From: CAVVDT01 sp963747005
GTDB taxonomy: Bacteria; Pseudomonadota; Alphaproteobacteria; Rhizobiales; Aestuariivirgaceae
Direction: 5' to 3'
Assembly (NCBI GenBank): GCA_963747005.1
Contig: CAVVDT010000006.1
Location: 1 to 64,000, forward strand
Length of the DNA: 64,000 nucleotides
This document shows, in pieces, positions 16,322 to 25,162 of this stretch. The notes under the pieces were generated by a model. That model worked only from the letters and a program-made list of their open reading frames with translations. It was not told the DNA's origin and ran no database searches. The translations under genes were made by a program, and so were the position numbers. Within the stretch, counting starts at the first letter, position 1. Each line of letters opens with the position of its first letter.

Positions 16322-19036
16322 TCAACCGGTCCAGCCGAGACCGGTCGAGATACAGTTGATGGATAGCAGCAGTGCCACCTCGGTGGTGCGTGCCTCGCGA
16401 CCCTGGCGGCGTTCGCTGCGAAATGCCCGCAGCAGGTCGACCTGCAGGCGGTTGGCCCAGTCGATGAGTGGCCGTGCCCGCTCGATACGCCGCAGGTAGG
16501 CGGGAAAGCGCTCGGCAAGGCGCGTTTCGCCGGTGAGTGCCAGCACACGCTTCACCGTCAGCCGGCACTCGGTCTCGATGGCGGCATGAAGGGTGCCGGC
16601 GCTCGCCTGATCGGCGACCAGACCAGCATAGGCATGGGCGATGTCGAGATCGACGAGGCACAGGGTCTTTTCCACCTCGTCGATGGCAAGCCGGAAGAGG
16701 CGGGAATTTTCATACATGTCGGCGAGGAGGCGCTCGCCGTCTGCGCCGCGCACGCGGGCGAATTCTGCAAGGGCGGTGCCGACGCCGTACCAGCCGGTGA
16801 GCAGGTGGCGGTTCTGCGACCAGGCGAAGACCCATGGGATGGCGCGCAGGTCGGCAAGGGTGCTGGCGCCGAAGCGGCGGGCCGGGCGCGAGCCGATGTT
16901 GAGCAGCGCCAGTTCCTCCACCGGGCTGGCGGCGTTGAAATAATCGAGCATGCCAGGCCGGGCGATGAGGGCGTGGTAGTGGGCCCGCGACATGCCGGCC
17001 AGTGCCTCCATGGCTTCGGCGTGTTCGGCGGCGGCGGCCGGTTCCGCCTCGCTGGCCGACAGGAAGGTGTGGGCGAGGGTGCTGGCGGCCAGCAGTTCGA
17101 GCTGGTACATGGCGGTGCCGCGGTTGGCATATTTGGCCGACACCACCTCGCCCTGGTCGGTGAGGCGCAAGGCGCCATCGACGGTGCCGGGCGGCTGGGC
17201 GGCGATGGCGCGGCCGGTGGGGGCGCCGCCGCGGCTGACCGAGCCGCCGCGACCGTGGAAGAAGGCGACGCGAATGCCCTTGGCTCTCGCGGTGGCGCTG
17301 AGGCGCTTCTGGGCCTTGGCCACCTCCCAGGTGGCGCACAGGAAGCCGCCGTCCTTGTTGGAATCCGAATAGCCGAGCATGATTTCCTGCACGTTGCCGC
17401 GTGCCGCCAGACTGCGGCGCACCAGAGAATTGTCGATGAGGCGGGTGAGGATGGCGGGCGCGGCATCGAGGTCGGCGATGGTCTCGAACAGCGGCACGAT
17501 GGCGAGCCGCAATGGGGCATCGCCGTCGGGTCCGGAGCCGAGGCCTGAAAACCTTGCCAGCGCATAGACCCCGAGCAGGTCTTGCGAACTGGTGGTCATG
17601 GAGAGAATGAAGGCGCCGACAGGGGCATCGCCGCCTTCCACGATGCGCGCCGCCAGAAGATCGAACAGGCCAAGGGTCTCGGCCGCCTCGGGCGGCAGGT
17701 TTGCCAGCGGGTAATCTGGCGCCGGCGGGTCCTTCAGCATGCGCTCCAGGCGGTTAGTCCATTGCGGCGTTTGGGGCTCGGGTGGTGCGGCGCCATCGAG
17801 GGCCTGCCACAGGGCGGCGAGGGTGCGGTTGATGACGGTGGAATTCTGCCGCAGGTCGAGTTTGAGGGAATAGAAGCCGAAGATCTCCACCTCGCGACGC
17901 AACGGACGCACCACATTGGCCGCCAGATCCCGGGCGCTCAATTCGACCAGCGCACGTTCAGCGGCCTCGATATCGTCTACAAGGGCGCCGGCACGGGTGT
18001 AGGGGCGGGCCCTGGGATCGTCGCCGGCGGTGGCGGCAAGACGCGCAGCGATGGCGCCGAAATACTGGCGGAATGGTTCCAGGGGATTGCGCGAAACGAT
18101 GGCTTCGAGCCTGCCGCTTTCCTTCAACAGGGCATTGAGACGCTGGGCGAACCAGGTGGGCGGGGTGGCGATGCCGGCGCTCAGCGACAGTCGCTGGCCC
18201 AGTGCGGCCACCCGCTCCATGAGGCGCTGAAGGGTCTGGCGGCGGGCCTCGTCGAGGGCGGTGCGGGTTGTTTCGACGGTGACGTTGGGGTTGCCGTCGC
18301 GGTCGCCGCCGATCCATGAGGCGAAGGTCACGAAGGCCGGCACCGAGCGGCCCAGGTCGGGGAAGTGGCGCCTGAGCGCGGTGTCGCAGCGCTCCAGCAA
18401 CTGCGGGGTCATGTCGTAGAGGGTTTCGCGAAAGAAATGCAGGCCCCAGGCGATCTCCTGGGCGACGCTGGGTCGCTCCTGGCGCAGTTCGCCGGTCAGC
18501 CACAAGAGCTCGATCTCGGCCCTGACGGCCGCAATGAGAACGTCGCGTTCGGCGGGGATCCAGCGGGTGTTCTCCAGATCGACCAGCAGGCGGTAGATGC
18601 GGCGGTGGATCTCCAGCACGGTGACCCGCTTGGCCTCGGTCGGGTGGGCGGTGAGGGTGGGCACCACCGCGGCGCGGGCAAGGACGGCCACCATGTCGTC
18701 GGCTTCCAGTCCGGCGGCAGCGGCGGTGGCGAAGACGTTGGAGAACGAGCCTTTGAGCGCATCGGGACCGCCCTCGCGCTGGATGCGGCGGCGGGCACGC
18801 ATGGCGGCACTTTCCTCAGCGATGGCCACAAGCTGCAGCCAGATGCCGACCGCCTGCAGGGCGGCGATACGCTTTTGCTCGGGGACGGCGAGATCGGCCT
18901 CGCCCCACAAAAGGGCACGCACCTGCGGCTCGCGCGCCGAGATGACGGCATCGAGCTGATGTGACAGGAGGTCGATGAGGCCTTCAAGCCAGACCGCATC
19001 GTCGCCGGCGCCAGAGGTTTCGGTAGTGGCGAGCAT
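16322..19036 (-). CDS. ppc: Phosphoenolpyruvate carboxylase
   Basis: It carboxylates PEP to oxaloacetate, feeding the serine cycle. The 904-residue product carries the substrate-site LTAHPTEAKRVTVLEIHRR (about 131-149), ASWIGGDRDGNPNV, GYSDSNKDGGFL, the glycine-rich loop FFHGRGGSVSRGGAPTGRA and FAWSQNRHLLTGWYG. The C-terminus (INCISTGLGWTG) departs from the usual INGIAAGMRNTG, which in E. coli carries allosteric aspartate-site residues, so feedback control may differ. It is the last gene of sgaA-mtkA-mtkB-ppc, 47 bp after mtkB. Confidence 0.96.
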   Translation of the reverse strand: MLATTETSGAGDDAVWLEGLIDLLSHQLDAVISAREPQVRALLWGEADLAVPEQKRIAALQAVGIWLQLVAIAEESAAMRARRRIQREGGPDALKGSFSNVFATAAAAGLEADDMVAVLARAAVVPTLTAHPTEAKRVTVLEIHRRIYRLLVDLENTRWIPAERDVLIAAVRAEIELLWLTGELRQERPSVAQEIAWGLHFFRETLYDMTPQLLERCDTALRRHFPDLGRSVPAFVTFASWIGGDRDGNPNVTVETTRTALDEARRQTLQRLMERVAALGQRLSLSAGIATPPTWFAQRLNALLKESGRLEAIVSRNPLEPFRQYFGAIAARLAATAGDDPRARPYTRAGALVDDIEAAERALVELSARDLAANVVRPLRREVEIFGFYSLKLDLRQNSTVINRTLAALWQALDGAAPPEPQTPQWTNRLERMLKDPPAPDYPLANLPPEAAETLGLFDLLAARIVEGGDAPVGAFILSMTTSSQDLLGVYALARFSGLGSGPDGDAPLRLAIVPLFETIADLDAAPAILTRLIDNSLVRRSLAARGNVQEIMLGYSDSNKDGGFLCATWEVAKAQKRLSATARAKGIRVAFFHGRGGSVSRGGAPTGRAIAAQPPGTVDGALRLTDQGEVVSAKYANRGTAMYQLELLAASTLAHTFLSASEAEPAAAAEHAEAMEALAGMSRAHYHALIARPGMLDYFNAASPVEELALLNIGSRPARRFGASTLADLRAIPWVFAWSQNRHLLTGWYGVGTALAEFARVRGADGERLLADMYENSRLFRLAIDEVEKTLCLVDLDIAHAYAGLVADQASAGTLHAAIETECRLTVKRVLALTGETRLAERFPAYLRRIERARPLIDWANRLQVDLLRAFRSERRQGREARTTEVALLLSINCISTGLGWTG

Positions 19037-19055
19037 GGGTGGTCTACCTCATCTC

Positions 19056-19075
19056 CCTCCCCCTTTGTGGGGAGG
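19056..19075 (-). other. Small hairpin between mtkB and ppc
   Basis: CCTCCCC, a six-base loop and GGGGAGG form a 7-bp GC-rich stem in the 47-bp gap between mtkB and ppc. It is not followed by a T-run, so it is more likely an mRNA processing or partial attenuation element than a full terminator. Function is inferred. Confidence 0.35.
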
Positions 19076-19083
19076 AAATGTGA

Positions 19084-19971
19084 TCAGGCCGCCTTCAGCA
19101 CCGTGGCGACGGCTGAACCGATCTCGGAGGGCGAGGCCGTGATGGTGGCGCCCACCTCGCGCAGGATCTCCACTTTCTCGCTGGCGCTTTCTCCAAACGC
19201 GGAAATGATGGCGCCGGCGTGACCCATGCGGCGGCCCTTGGGGGCGGAGAGGCCCGCCACATAGGCGACCACGGGCTTGGTCATGTGGTCGCGAATGAAC
19301 TCGGCGGCCTCGGCCTCCTGCGGCCCGCCGATCTCACCGATCATCACCACCGCATGGGTATCGGCATCGGCCTCGAACAGTTCGAGGATGTCCTTGAAGG
19401 ACGAGCCGTTGATGGGATCGCCGCCGATGCCGACGCTGGTGGAAACGCCGATGCCGGCATCCTTCATCTGGGAAGCCGCCTCGTAGCCTAGGGTTCCCGA
19501 GCGCGACACCACGCCCACATGGCCTTGCAGGTAGATGTGACCCGGCATGATGCCGGCCAGCGCCTTGCCGGGGCTGATGAGGCCGGCGCAATTGGGACCG
19601 ATGAGGCGCATGCGCGCTTCCTGGCGGTAGCGCCTCATGTAGCGCTTCACCCGGATCATGTCGCGCGCCGGTATGCCGTCGGTGATGGCGACGCACAGGC
19701 GAATGCCCCCGTCGGCGGCCTCCATGACGGCATCGGCGGCAAATGGTGGCGGCACGAAGACGACGCTGGCCGAGGCGCCGGTCCTTTCAACAGCCTCCTT
19801 CACCGTATCGAAGACGGGAACACCATCGATGGTCGAGCCGCCCTTTCCCGGGGTGACGCCGCCGACTACATTGGTGCCGTAGGCGCGCATCTCGGCGGTG
19901 TGGAAGTGGCCGATGCGGCCGGTGATGCCTTGCACGATGAAGGCGGTGTTGCGGTCGAGGAGGACGCTCAT
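19084..19971 (-). CDS. mtkB: Malate-CoA ligase alpha subunit
   Basis: With MtkA it makes malyl-CoA from malate, CoA and ATP. The 295-residue succinyl-CoA-synthetase-alpha-like protein has an N-terminal CoA-binding domain (QGITGRIGHFH, about 14-24; VTPGKGG) and the phosphohistidine H251 in MGHAGAIIS. Start chosen at the ATG that overlaps the mtkA stop. The gene order with sgaA, ppc and a nearby mclA identifies it as malate thiokinase rather than SucD, because SucCD normally lies with sucAB or mdh. Confidence 0.92.
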   Translation of the reverse strand: MSVLLDRNTAFIVQGITGRIGHFHTAEMRAYGTNVVGGVTPGKGGSTIDGVPVFDTVKEAVERTGASASVVFVPPPFAADAVMEAADGGIRLCVAITDGIPARDMIRVKRYMRRYRQEARMRLIGPNCAGLISPGKALAGIMPGHIYLQGHVGVVSRSGTLGYEAASQMKDAGIGVSTSVGIGGDPINGSSFKDILELFEADADTHAVVMIGEIGGPQEAEAAEFIRDHMTKPVVAYVAGLSAPKGRRMGHAGAIISAFGESASEKVEILREVGATITASPSEIGSAVATVLKAA

Positions 19972-21152
19972 GACGCTTTGGCCCGCTTGGTGTTGCGCCA
20001 GGCGGCAACCGCGCGCTGGGCGGCTTCGGCCAGAGTGTTGGCGCGAATGATGGGAAGCCCAGAGCGGGCGAGGATCTTGCGGCCCTCTTCGACGTTGGTA
20101 CCGGCGAGGCGGACGACGACCGGGACATCGAGCGGGTGCTTTTCCAGGGCCTGCACGATGCCCTCGGCCACCCAGTCGCAACGGTTGATGCCGGCGAAGA
20201 TGTTGACCAGGATGGCTTCCACATTGCTATCGGAGACAACCAGGCGGAAGGCCTTGCCGACGCGCTCCGGGGTTGCACCGCCGCCGATGTCGAGGAAGTT
20301 GGCGGGCTCGCCGCCGGCGGCCTTGATCATGTCCATGGTGGCCATGGCAAGGCCGGCACCGTTGACGATACAGCCGATGTTGCCGTCGAGGCCCACATAG
20401 GCGAGTCCGCGATCGGCGGCGCGGGTCTCGCGCGGGTCTTCCTGCGACTTGTCGCGCAGTTCGGCAATGTGGGGCAGGCGGAACAGTGCATTGTCGTCGA
20501 AGGTCATCTTGGCATCGAGCGCCAGGATGTGATCGTCCTCGGTGACGACGAGAGGATTGATCTCCACCATGGTGGCATCGCACTCCTCGAACGCCTTGTA
20601 GCAGCCCAGGAGAACGGCGACGGCCTGGGTGATGAGATCGGGTTCGATGCCGAGCCCGAAAGCGATTTCGCGCGCCTGAAAGCTTTGCATGCCGACGGCC
20701 GGTTCGACGATGGAGCGGATGATGCTGGAAGGTTCGCGCTCGGCGATCTCCTCGATCTCCATGCCGCCGGCGGCGGACGCAACCACCATGACGCGTTCCG
20801 ACTTGCGGTCGAGGACGAGACCGAGATAGAGCTCGCGCTTGATGGCGACGGCGCCTTCGACATAGAGGCGGTAGACCACCTTGCCCTGCGGGCCGGTCTG
20901 GTGGGTGATCAGGCGCTTGCCGAACAGGTCGTTGGCGACATCTTCAACCGCGTGCTCGCTGTCGCAGATACGCACGCCGCCGGCTTTGCCGCGCCCCCCG
21001 GTATGCACCTGCGCCTTCACCACCCATTTGTGGCCGCCGATCTCGCGCGCCCTGTAGGCGGCCTGTTCGGGGGAATAGGCGAGGCCCCCGCGCGGCACCG
21101 GCACACCGAAGCCGCAGAGGATTTCCTTGGCCTGATACTCGTGGATGTCCAT
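19968..21152 (-). CDS. mtkA: Malate-CoA ligase beta subunit
   Basis: The 394-residue ATP-grasp subunit of malate thiokinase starts MDIHEYQAKEILCGFGVPVP, as in SucC/MtkA. It shows VVKAQVHTGGRGKAGGV (nucleotide lysine, about 44-60), a metal-binding MVEINPLVV region (about 195-204), and the CoA-ligase half with NIGCIVNGAGLAMATMD, FLDIGGGA and VNIFAGINRCD. It lies 18 bp downstream of sgaA and its TGA overlaps the mtkB start. Confidence 0.93.
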   Translation of the reverse strand: MDIHEYQAKEILCGFGVPVPRGGLAYSPEQAAYRAREIGGHKWVVKAQVHTGGRGKAGGVRICDSEHAVEDVANDLFGKRLITHQTGPQGKVVYRLYVEGAVAIKRELYLGLVLDRKSERVMVVASAAGGMEIEEIAEREPSSIIRSIVEPAVGMQSFQAREIAFGLGIEPDLITQAVAVLLGCYKAFEECDATMVEINPLVVTEDDHILALDAKMTFDDNALFRLPHIAELRDKSQEDPRETRAADRGLAYVGLDGNIGCIVNGAGLAMATMDMIKAAGGEPANFLDIGGGATPERVGKAFRLVVSDSNVEAILVNIFAGINRCDWVAEGIVQALEKHPLDVPVVVRLAGTNVEEGRKILARSGLPIIRANTLAEAAQRAVAAWRNTKRAKAS

Positions 21153-21170
21153 GGGCGCTCCGGTTCCTGA

Positions 21171-22367
21171 CTACTCGGCGGCGGCGGCGAGACGGGCAGC
21201 GGGGCGGGTGGCTGAGAGATATTCAACCGCTGCCGCCACGCCGGAACCCGGCTGGAAGGCGACATCGAGGTCGCGCATCACCAGTTCCACCGAACCGAGC
21301 GCCGACAGGACCATGAGTTCGTTGAGGTCGCCGATATGGCCGATGCGGAACACCCGGCCGTTCAGTTGCGACAAGCCGGCGCCGAGCGACAGGCCATAGC
21401 CGTGATAGGCATGGCGCAGGATGGCGTTGGCATCGACGCCTTCGGGGACCACGACGGCACTGACGGTGTCGGAGTACCATTGCGGTGCCTTGGCACACAC
21501 CTTCAGGCCCCAGGCCGAAACCGCCTCGCGGACAGCGCTGGCCAGCCGGTTGTGGCGGGCAAAGACGTTTTCGAGACCTTCACTCAACAGCATGTCGACG
21601 GAAACCCTGAGGCCGCGGATGAGATGGGTTGGCGGGGTATAGGGGAAATAACCGTCCTTGTTGGTGCGGATCATGTCGGCGAAATCGAAGTAGCAGCGGT
21701 GGCATCTGGCCGTCTTCGCCGCCTCGAGCGCCTTGGTCGACACGCACAGGATGGCAAGGCCTGCCGGCAGCATGAAACCCTTCTGGGAGCCGGCGACGGC
21801 GACGTCGACGCCCCATTCGTCCATGCGGAAGTCGATGCTGGCGATGGAGGAAACGCCGTCGACATAGAGCAGGGCGGGATGTTTTGCGGCATCGAGCGCG
21901 CCGCGCACGCCGGCCACATCGGAGGTGACGCCGGTGGCGGTCTCGTTCTGGCAGACCATCACGGCCTTGATCTCGTGGGCCTTGTCGGCGGCAAGCCGGC
22001 GGGCGAATTCATCGACCGGGGTTCCCTCGCCCCATTCGACCTCCACCACCTCGACGTTGAGGCCGTGGCGCTGGCACAGGTCGACCCACAAATGCGAGAA
22101 CTGGCCGAAGCGGGCCATCAACACCTTGTCACCGGGCGACAGGGTGTTGGTGATGGCGGCTTCCCAGCCGCCGGTGCCGGAGGAAGGAAAGAGGAAGGTC
22201 TGGCCGTTCTCGGACTGGAAGACCTTCTTCAAGTCGGCGAACAGCGGCAGGGTGAAGGCCGGCAGGTCGGGGGCGCGCATGTCCTCCATCGGAACGTCGA
22301 TCGCCTTGCGCACCCGCTCGGGCACGTTGGTGGGTCCGGGAATGAAGAGTCCGCGCATGCCGGCCAT
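21171..22367 (-). CDS. sgaA: Serine-glyoxylate aminotransferase
   Basis: This PLP enzyme converts serine and glyoxylate to hydroxypyruvate and glycine, a key serine-cycle step. The 398-residue class V aminotransferase begins MAGMRGLFIPGPTNVPERV, has the cofactor segment PSSGTGGWEAA (about 61-71), D170 in LLYVDGVSS and the Schiff-base lysine K196 in AGSQKGFMLP. The ATG at 22367 is preceded by AAGGAGGAAACC, an ideal ribosome site; the frame continues much further upstream but is not coding there. First gene of the serine-cycle operon. Confidence 0.95.
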   Translation of the reverse strand: MAGMRGLFIPGPTNVPERVRKAIDVPMEDMRAPDLPAFTLPLFADLKKVFQSENGQTFLFPSSGTGGWEAAITNTLSPGDKVLMARFGQFSHLWVDLCQRHGLNVEVVEVEWGEGTPVDEFARRLAADKAHEIKAVMVCQNETATGVTSDVAGVRGALDAAKHPALLYVDGVSSIASIDFRMDEWGVDVAVAGSQKGFMLPAGLAILCVSTKALEAAKTARCHRCYFDFADMIRTNKDGYFPYTPPTHLIRGLRVSVDMLLSEGLENVFARHNRLASAVREAVSAWGLKVCAKAPQWYSDTVSAVVVPEGVDANAILRHAYHGYGLSLGAGLSQLNGRVFRIGHIGDLNELMVLSALGSVELVMRDLDVAFQPGSGVAAAVEYLSATRPAARLAAAAE

Positions 22368-22601
22368 GATGGTTTCCTCCTTGAGATTTCTTGGTCGCCT
22401 GGCATCCAGGTGACGTGAGATGCAATTCCACTTGCCGGAACAGTTCTGCACGGGTAGGTTTCCTGCCGCAACGTTCAAAATACGTGCTTTTGGCTCACCG
22501 ATGGGGTAGGTAAGTTCCTGCCTCTTTAGGCGGTAATTGAGAAAGACGTCATTTCGTATCCCTATCCATTTGGGCGGGAAATGGTTCGGAGATTTTGAAA
22601 T
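22368..22601. promoter_or_regulatory. Divergent promoter region sgaA / luxR-type regulator
   Basis: This 234-bp gap separates two divergent genes and must hold both promoters. It is AT-richer than its surroundings toward the regulator. A short inverted repeat (CGCCTGG..CCAGGTG) lies about 22395-22415. No confident -35/-10 pair or known operator could be assigned by eye. Confidence 0.45.
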
Positions 22602-23264
22602 ATGTCCGATTCCGAGGCCAAAGCCGGTATGCGCGCTTCTGTCGTCGAGGTGGCAATCGCCGACGCCAACCCGTTGATGCTGGCGGCGCTTTCGGAATTC
22701 TTCGAGCGCGATCCGGGCTTTTCGCTGGTGTCGACGGCGAGTACGGCGGAGGGCTTCCTCGAAGCAGTGGGACGGGTGCCGGTCGATACCGCGGTTATCG
22801 ACTGGCACCTGCCGCGCATGGGCGGCGAGCGGTTGCTGGAAGCGCTCAGGCGCCTGCCGCAGGCACCGCGCATCGTCGTCTACGGCACACCCGAGGGCAG
22901 CGACGTGGTGCGGCGCGCCATGGCGGCGGGGGCGGCCGGGTTCTGTGCCAGAAGCCATGCGCCGGAACAGCTGCTCGACATCGTGCACCAGGTGGCAGGG
23001 GGGCAGATGGTGTTCCCCTTCGTCGATGTACGTGATCTCAATCGCGACCCGGCGGCAAACCTCACCGGACGCGAACGGGCGCTGCTCGCAGCCCTTGCCC
23101 GCGGGCTTTCCAACAAGGAACTGGCGGCCGAGTTCTCGATCTCGGTCAACACGGTGAAGTTCCACCTGCGCAACCTCTACGACAAGCTTGCCATCGATAG
23201 CCGGGCCCAGGCGATCGCCTTCTACTACGCCGCCGGCATCAAGGGTGACGCGGGGACCGGATAG
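22602..23264 (+). CDS. LuxR/NarL-type response regulator
   Basis: A 220-residue protein with an N-terminal receiver domain (about 13-130; phospho-acceptor D67 in VIDWHLPRMGG, but only one Asp in the usual acidic pair, ADANP) and a C-terminal LuxR helix-turn-helix (about 150-210, LTGRERALLAALARGLSNKELA and SVNTVKFHLRNLYDKL). It sits between sgaA (divergent) and mclA (same strand), so it is a good candidate to control the serine-cycle genes. No partner kinase is adjacent. The role is inferred from position only. Confidence 0.85.
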   Translation: MSDSEAKAGMRASVVEVAIADANPLMLAALSEFFERDPGFSLVSTASTAEGFLEAVGRVPVDTAVIDWHLPRMGGERLLEALRRLPQAPRIVVYGTPEGSDVVRRAMAAGAAGFCARSHAPEQLLDIVHQVAGGQMVFPFVDVRDLNRDPAANLTGRERALLAALARGLSNKELAAEFSISVNTVKFHLRNLYDKLAIDSRAQAIAFYYAAGIKGDAGTG

Positions 23265-23387
23265 TGGGATCGTCAGTTTACTGATTAAATTCGGGTGCGA
23301 CCGAATGGCGCTTTGACGACGGATGCCCATACGTCATCTCTGTTGCGCCCCGTGAGCGCACATTCCATTGAACGGGGACATCCAGAC

Positions 23388-24371
23388 ATGAGTTTCAAGA
23401 CCATCGAACAGGCGCCGGCCCGGCTCAACCGGAGCGAATTGGCGGTGCCCGGCAGTCAACCACAACTATTTGAAAAAGCAGCGAAATCAGATGCCGATGT
23501 AGTGTTCCTCGATCTCGAGGACGCGGTCGCTCCCGACGACAAGGTGCAGGCCCGCAAAAACGTCATTCAGGCTATCTCCGACATCGACTGGGGAACCAAG
23601 ACTCTGTCACTGCGAATCAACGGCCTCGATACCCACTACATGTATCGCGACGTGGTGGACGTGCTGGAAGGGGCATCCGACCGCCTCGACCTGATCATGA
23701 TTCCCAAGGTCGGGACAGCGGCAGACGTCTATGCGCTGGACATGCTGGTGACCCAGATCGAGACCGCCAAGGGACGCAAGAAACGCATCGGCTTCGAGCA
23801 CATCATCGAGACGGCGCTCGGCATGCAGAACATCACGGAGATCGCCGCCGCCAGCCGGCGCAACGAGTCCCTGCATTTCGGGGTCGCCGACTACGCCGCC
23901 TCGACCCGGGCACGCTCGACCCAGATCGGCGGCGTCAATCCCGACTATGCCGTGCTCACCGATCCCGACGACGCCGGTAACCGTGCCGTTCACTGGGGCG
24001 ACATGTGGCACTATGCCATTGCGCGACTGGTGGTGGCGGCGCGCGCCAACGGCCTCAGGCCGGTCGATGGTCCGTTCGGCGATTTTTCCGATGCCGACGG
24101 CTTTATTGCAGCGGCCAGGCGTGCCGCCGTGCTCGGCTGTGAGGGCAAGTGGGCCATCCACCCGAGCCAGGTGGCGCTCGCCAACGAGGTCATGAGCCCG
24201 GCGCCCAAGGAGGTGGAGCGGGCACGGCGCATCATCGCCGCCATGGCCGAGGCAGCGAGGGCCGGGCGTGGCGCGGTGTCGCTCGATGGACGCCTCATCG
24301 ACTATGCCTCGATCCGCCAGGCCGAGGTACTCGTCGCCAAGGCCGACCAGATCGCCGGGCGGCCGGCGTAG
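23388..24371 (+). CDS. mclA: L-malyl-CoA/beta-methylmalyl-CoA lyase
   Basis: It cleaves malyl-CoA to acetyl-CoA and glyoxylate, completing the serine cycle, and may also act on beta-methylmalyl-CoA in the ethylmalonyl-CoA pathway. The 327-residue HpcH/HpaI-citrate-lyase-beta fold protein carries LAVPGSQPQLFEKAAKSDAD, the metal-binding VFLDLEDAVAPDDK, a central GFEHIIETALGMQNI (substrate/metal Glu) and LHFGVADYAAS. The ATG at 23388 gives the usual MSFKTIEQAP start. It follows the LuxR regulator on the same strand after 123 bp. Confidence 0.94.
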   Translation: MSFKTIEQAPARLNRSELAVPGSQPQLFEKAAKSDADVVFLDLEDAVAPDDKVQARKNVIQAISDIDWGTKTLSLRINGLDTHYMYRDVVDVLEGASDRLDLIMIPKVGTAADVYALDMLVTQIETAKGRKKRIGFEHIIETALGMQNITEIAAASRRNESLHFGVADYAASTRARSTQIGGVNPDYAVLTDPDDAGNRAVHWGDMWHYAIARLVVAARANGLRPVDGPFGDFSDADGFIAAARRAAVLGCEGKWAIHPSQVALANEVMSPAPKEVERARRIIAAMAEAARAGRGAVSLDGRLIDYASIRQAEVLVAKADQIAGRPA

Positions 24372-24393
24372 GGGCTGGCGGCCGGGGCACAAA

Positions 24394-24415
24394 GAACTGT
24401 TGGCGACAATAGTTC
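24394..24415 (+). terminator. Hairpin after mclA
   Basis: GAACTGTTG, a four-base loop and CAATAGTTC form a 9-bp stem with one mismatch 23 bp after the mclA stop. No T-run follows, so termination is uncertain. Confidence 0.35.
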
Positions 24416-24602
24416 GTGAAGGTCATTGAATTCTTCGCGAAAATGCGTATATGTGCGCTTCGCGTGTTACATTTGTTTGGTGCTACCGATTGGTCGGTCC
24501 TCCGATCGGCCTAGTTATCCCCTGACAATGTGAGCGATCTATTGACCGTGGCGTCACATGGGGTGGCGGGCGGTTTCACCACTCCTGTTAGGGGAAATGA
24601 CT
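24416..24602 (+). promoter_or_regulatory. Cold-shock gene leader region
   Basis: The 187 bp before cspA are AT-richer near 24430-24480 and contain a CCGAT..ATCGG hairpin around 24487-24510. Long structured 5' leaders are typical of cold-shock genes, where they control translation at low temperature. The promoter position and RNA switch behaviour are inferred. Confidence 0.4.
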
Positions 24603-24815
24603 ATGGTTACTGGCACTGTGAAGTTCTTCAATGCGACCAAGGGCTTCGGTTTCATCGAGCCGGAAGACGGCTCCAAGGACGCTTTCGTCCACATCTCGGC
24701 CGTTGAGCGCGCCGGTCTTTCGACGCTGCGCGAAGGCCAGAAGGTCAGCTTCGACCTGGTCGCCGACCGCAAGAGCGGCAAGATGGCGGCCGACAATCTG
24801 AAGGTCGAGTCCTGA
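24603..24815 (+). CDS. cspA: Cold-shock domain protein
   Basis: A 70-residue single cold-shock domain with both RNA-binding motifs, KGFGFIEP (RNP1) and DAFVHIS (RNP2), and the family start MVTGTVKFFN. AGGGGAA lies 6 bp before the ATG at 24603, which I prefer over an ATG two codons upstream that abuts the ribosome site. It binds single-stranded RNA or DNA and acts as an RNA chaperone. A strong terminator follows. Confidence 0.95.
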   Translation: MVTGTVKFFNATKGFGFIEPEDGSKDAFVHISAVERAGLSTLREGQKVSFDLVADRKSGKMAADNLKVES

Positions 24816-24913
24816 TCGTAGGACGGACGATGAGGCGGCCGGACCAGCCGGCGAGGGGATGATCCCATCCCAACGCCGGATCGTTGATCCGGTTGCCTAA
24901 TCAGAGCTTCATG

Positions 24914-24950
24914 GCCCCGCAGCCCGTTACGGCCGCGGGGCTTTAATTTT
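24914..24950 (+). terminator. Rho-independent terminator of cspA
   Basis: GCCCCGC, a 14-base loop with its own small stem, and GCGGGGC are followed by TTTAATTTT, about 100 bp after the cspA stop. This is a clear intrinsic terminator. Confidence 0.8.
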
Positions 24951-25016
24951 GCCCTTTTTCGGAATTTAGCGTTTGCAAGCAGTCACCGCGCCCAAGCGGG
25001 CGCAACGGAGGTTGAA

Positions 25017-25151
25017 ATGGCCAAGGGTCAAAAGCGCAGCAACAAGGAAGTCAAGAAGCCCAAGGCGGCCAAAAAGCCGGTCGCCGAGCCCGCGACCTCG
25101 GCTTTCACCAAGGGGGCCCGCACCCCGGTTCAGATGCCCAAGAAGAAATAG
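25017..25151 (+). CDS. Small Lys/Pro-rich protein (44 residues)
   Basis: A short gene starting MAKGQKRSNKEVKKPK and ending VQMPKKK, with a good ribosome site (ACGGAGG) 8 bp upstream. It is extremely basic and probably disordered. Similar short MAKGQxRSNxExKKPK proteins are widespread in Alphaproteobacteria as I recall, without known function; RNA or ribosome binding would fit the charge. It lies between cspA and convergent signalling genes. Confidence 0.7.
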   Translation: MAKGQKRSNKEVKKPKAAKKPVAEPATSAFTKGARTPVQMPKKK

Positions 25152-25162
25152 CTGCCGAGGCT

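Noticed and set aside
22368..23330. Upstream extension of the sgaA frame
   Set aside because: It is antisense to the LuxR regulator and lacks any domain; the ATG at 22367 has an ideal ribosome site.
24394..24602. Possible riboswitch in the cspA leader
   Set aside because: Only simple hairpins are visible; no known riboswitch core could be recognised.
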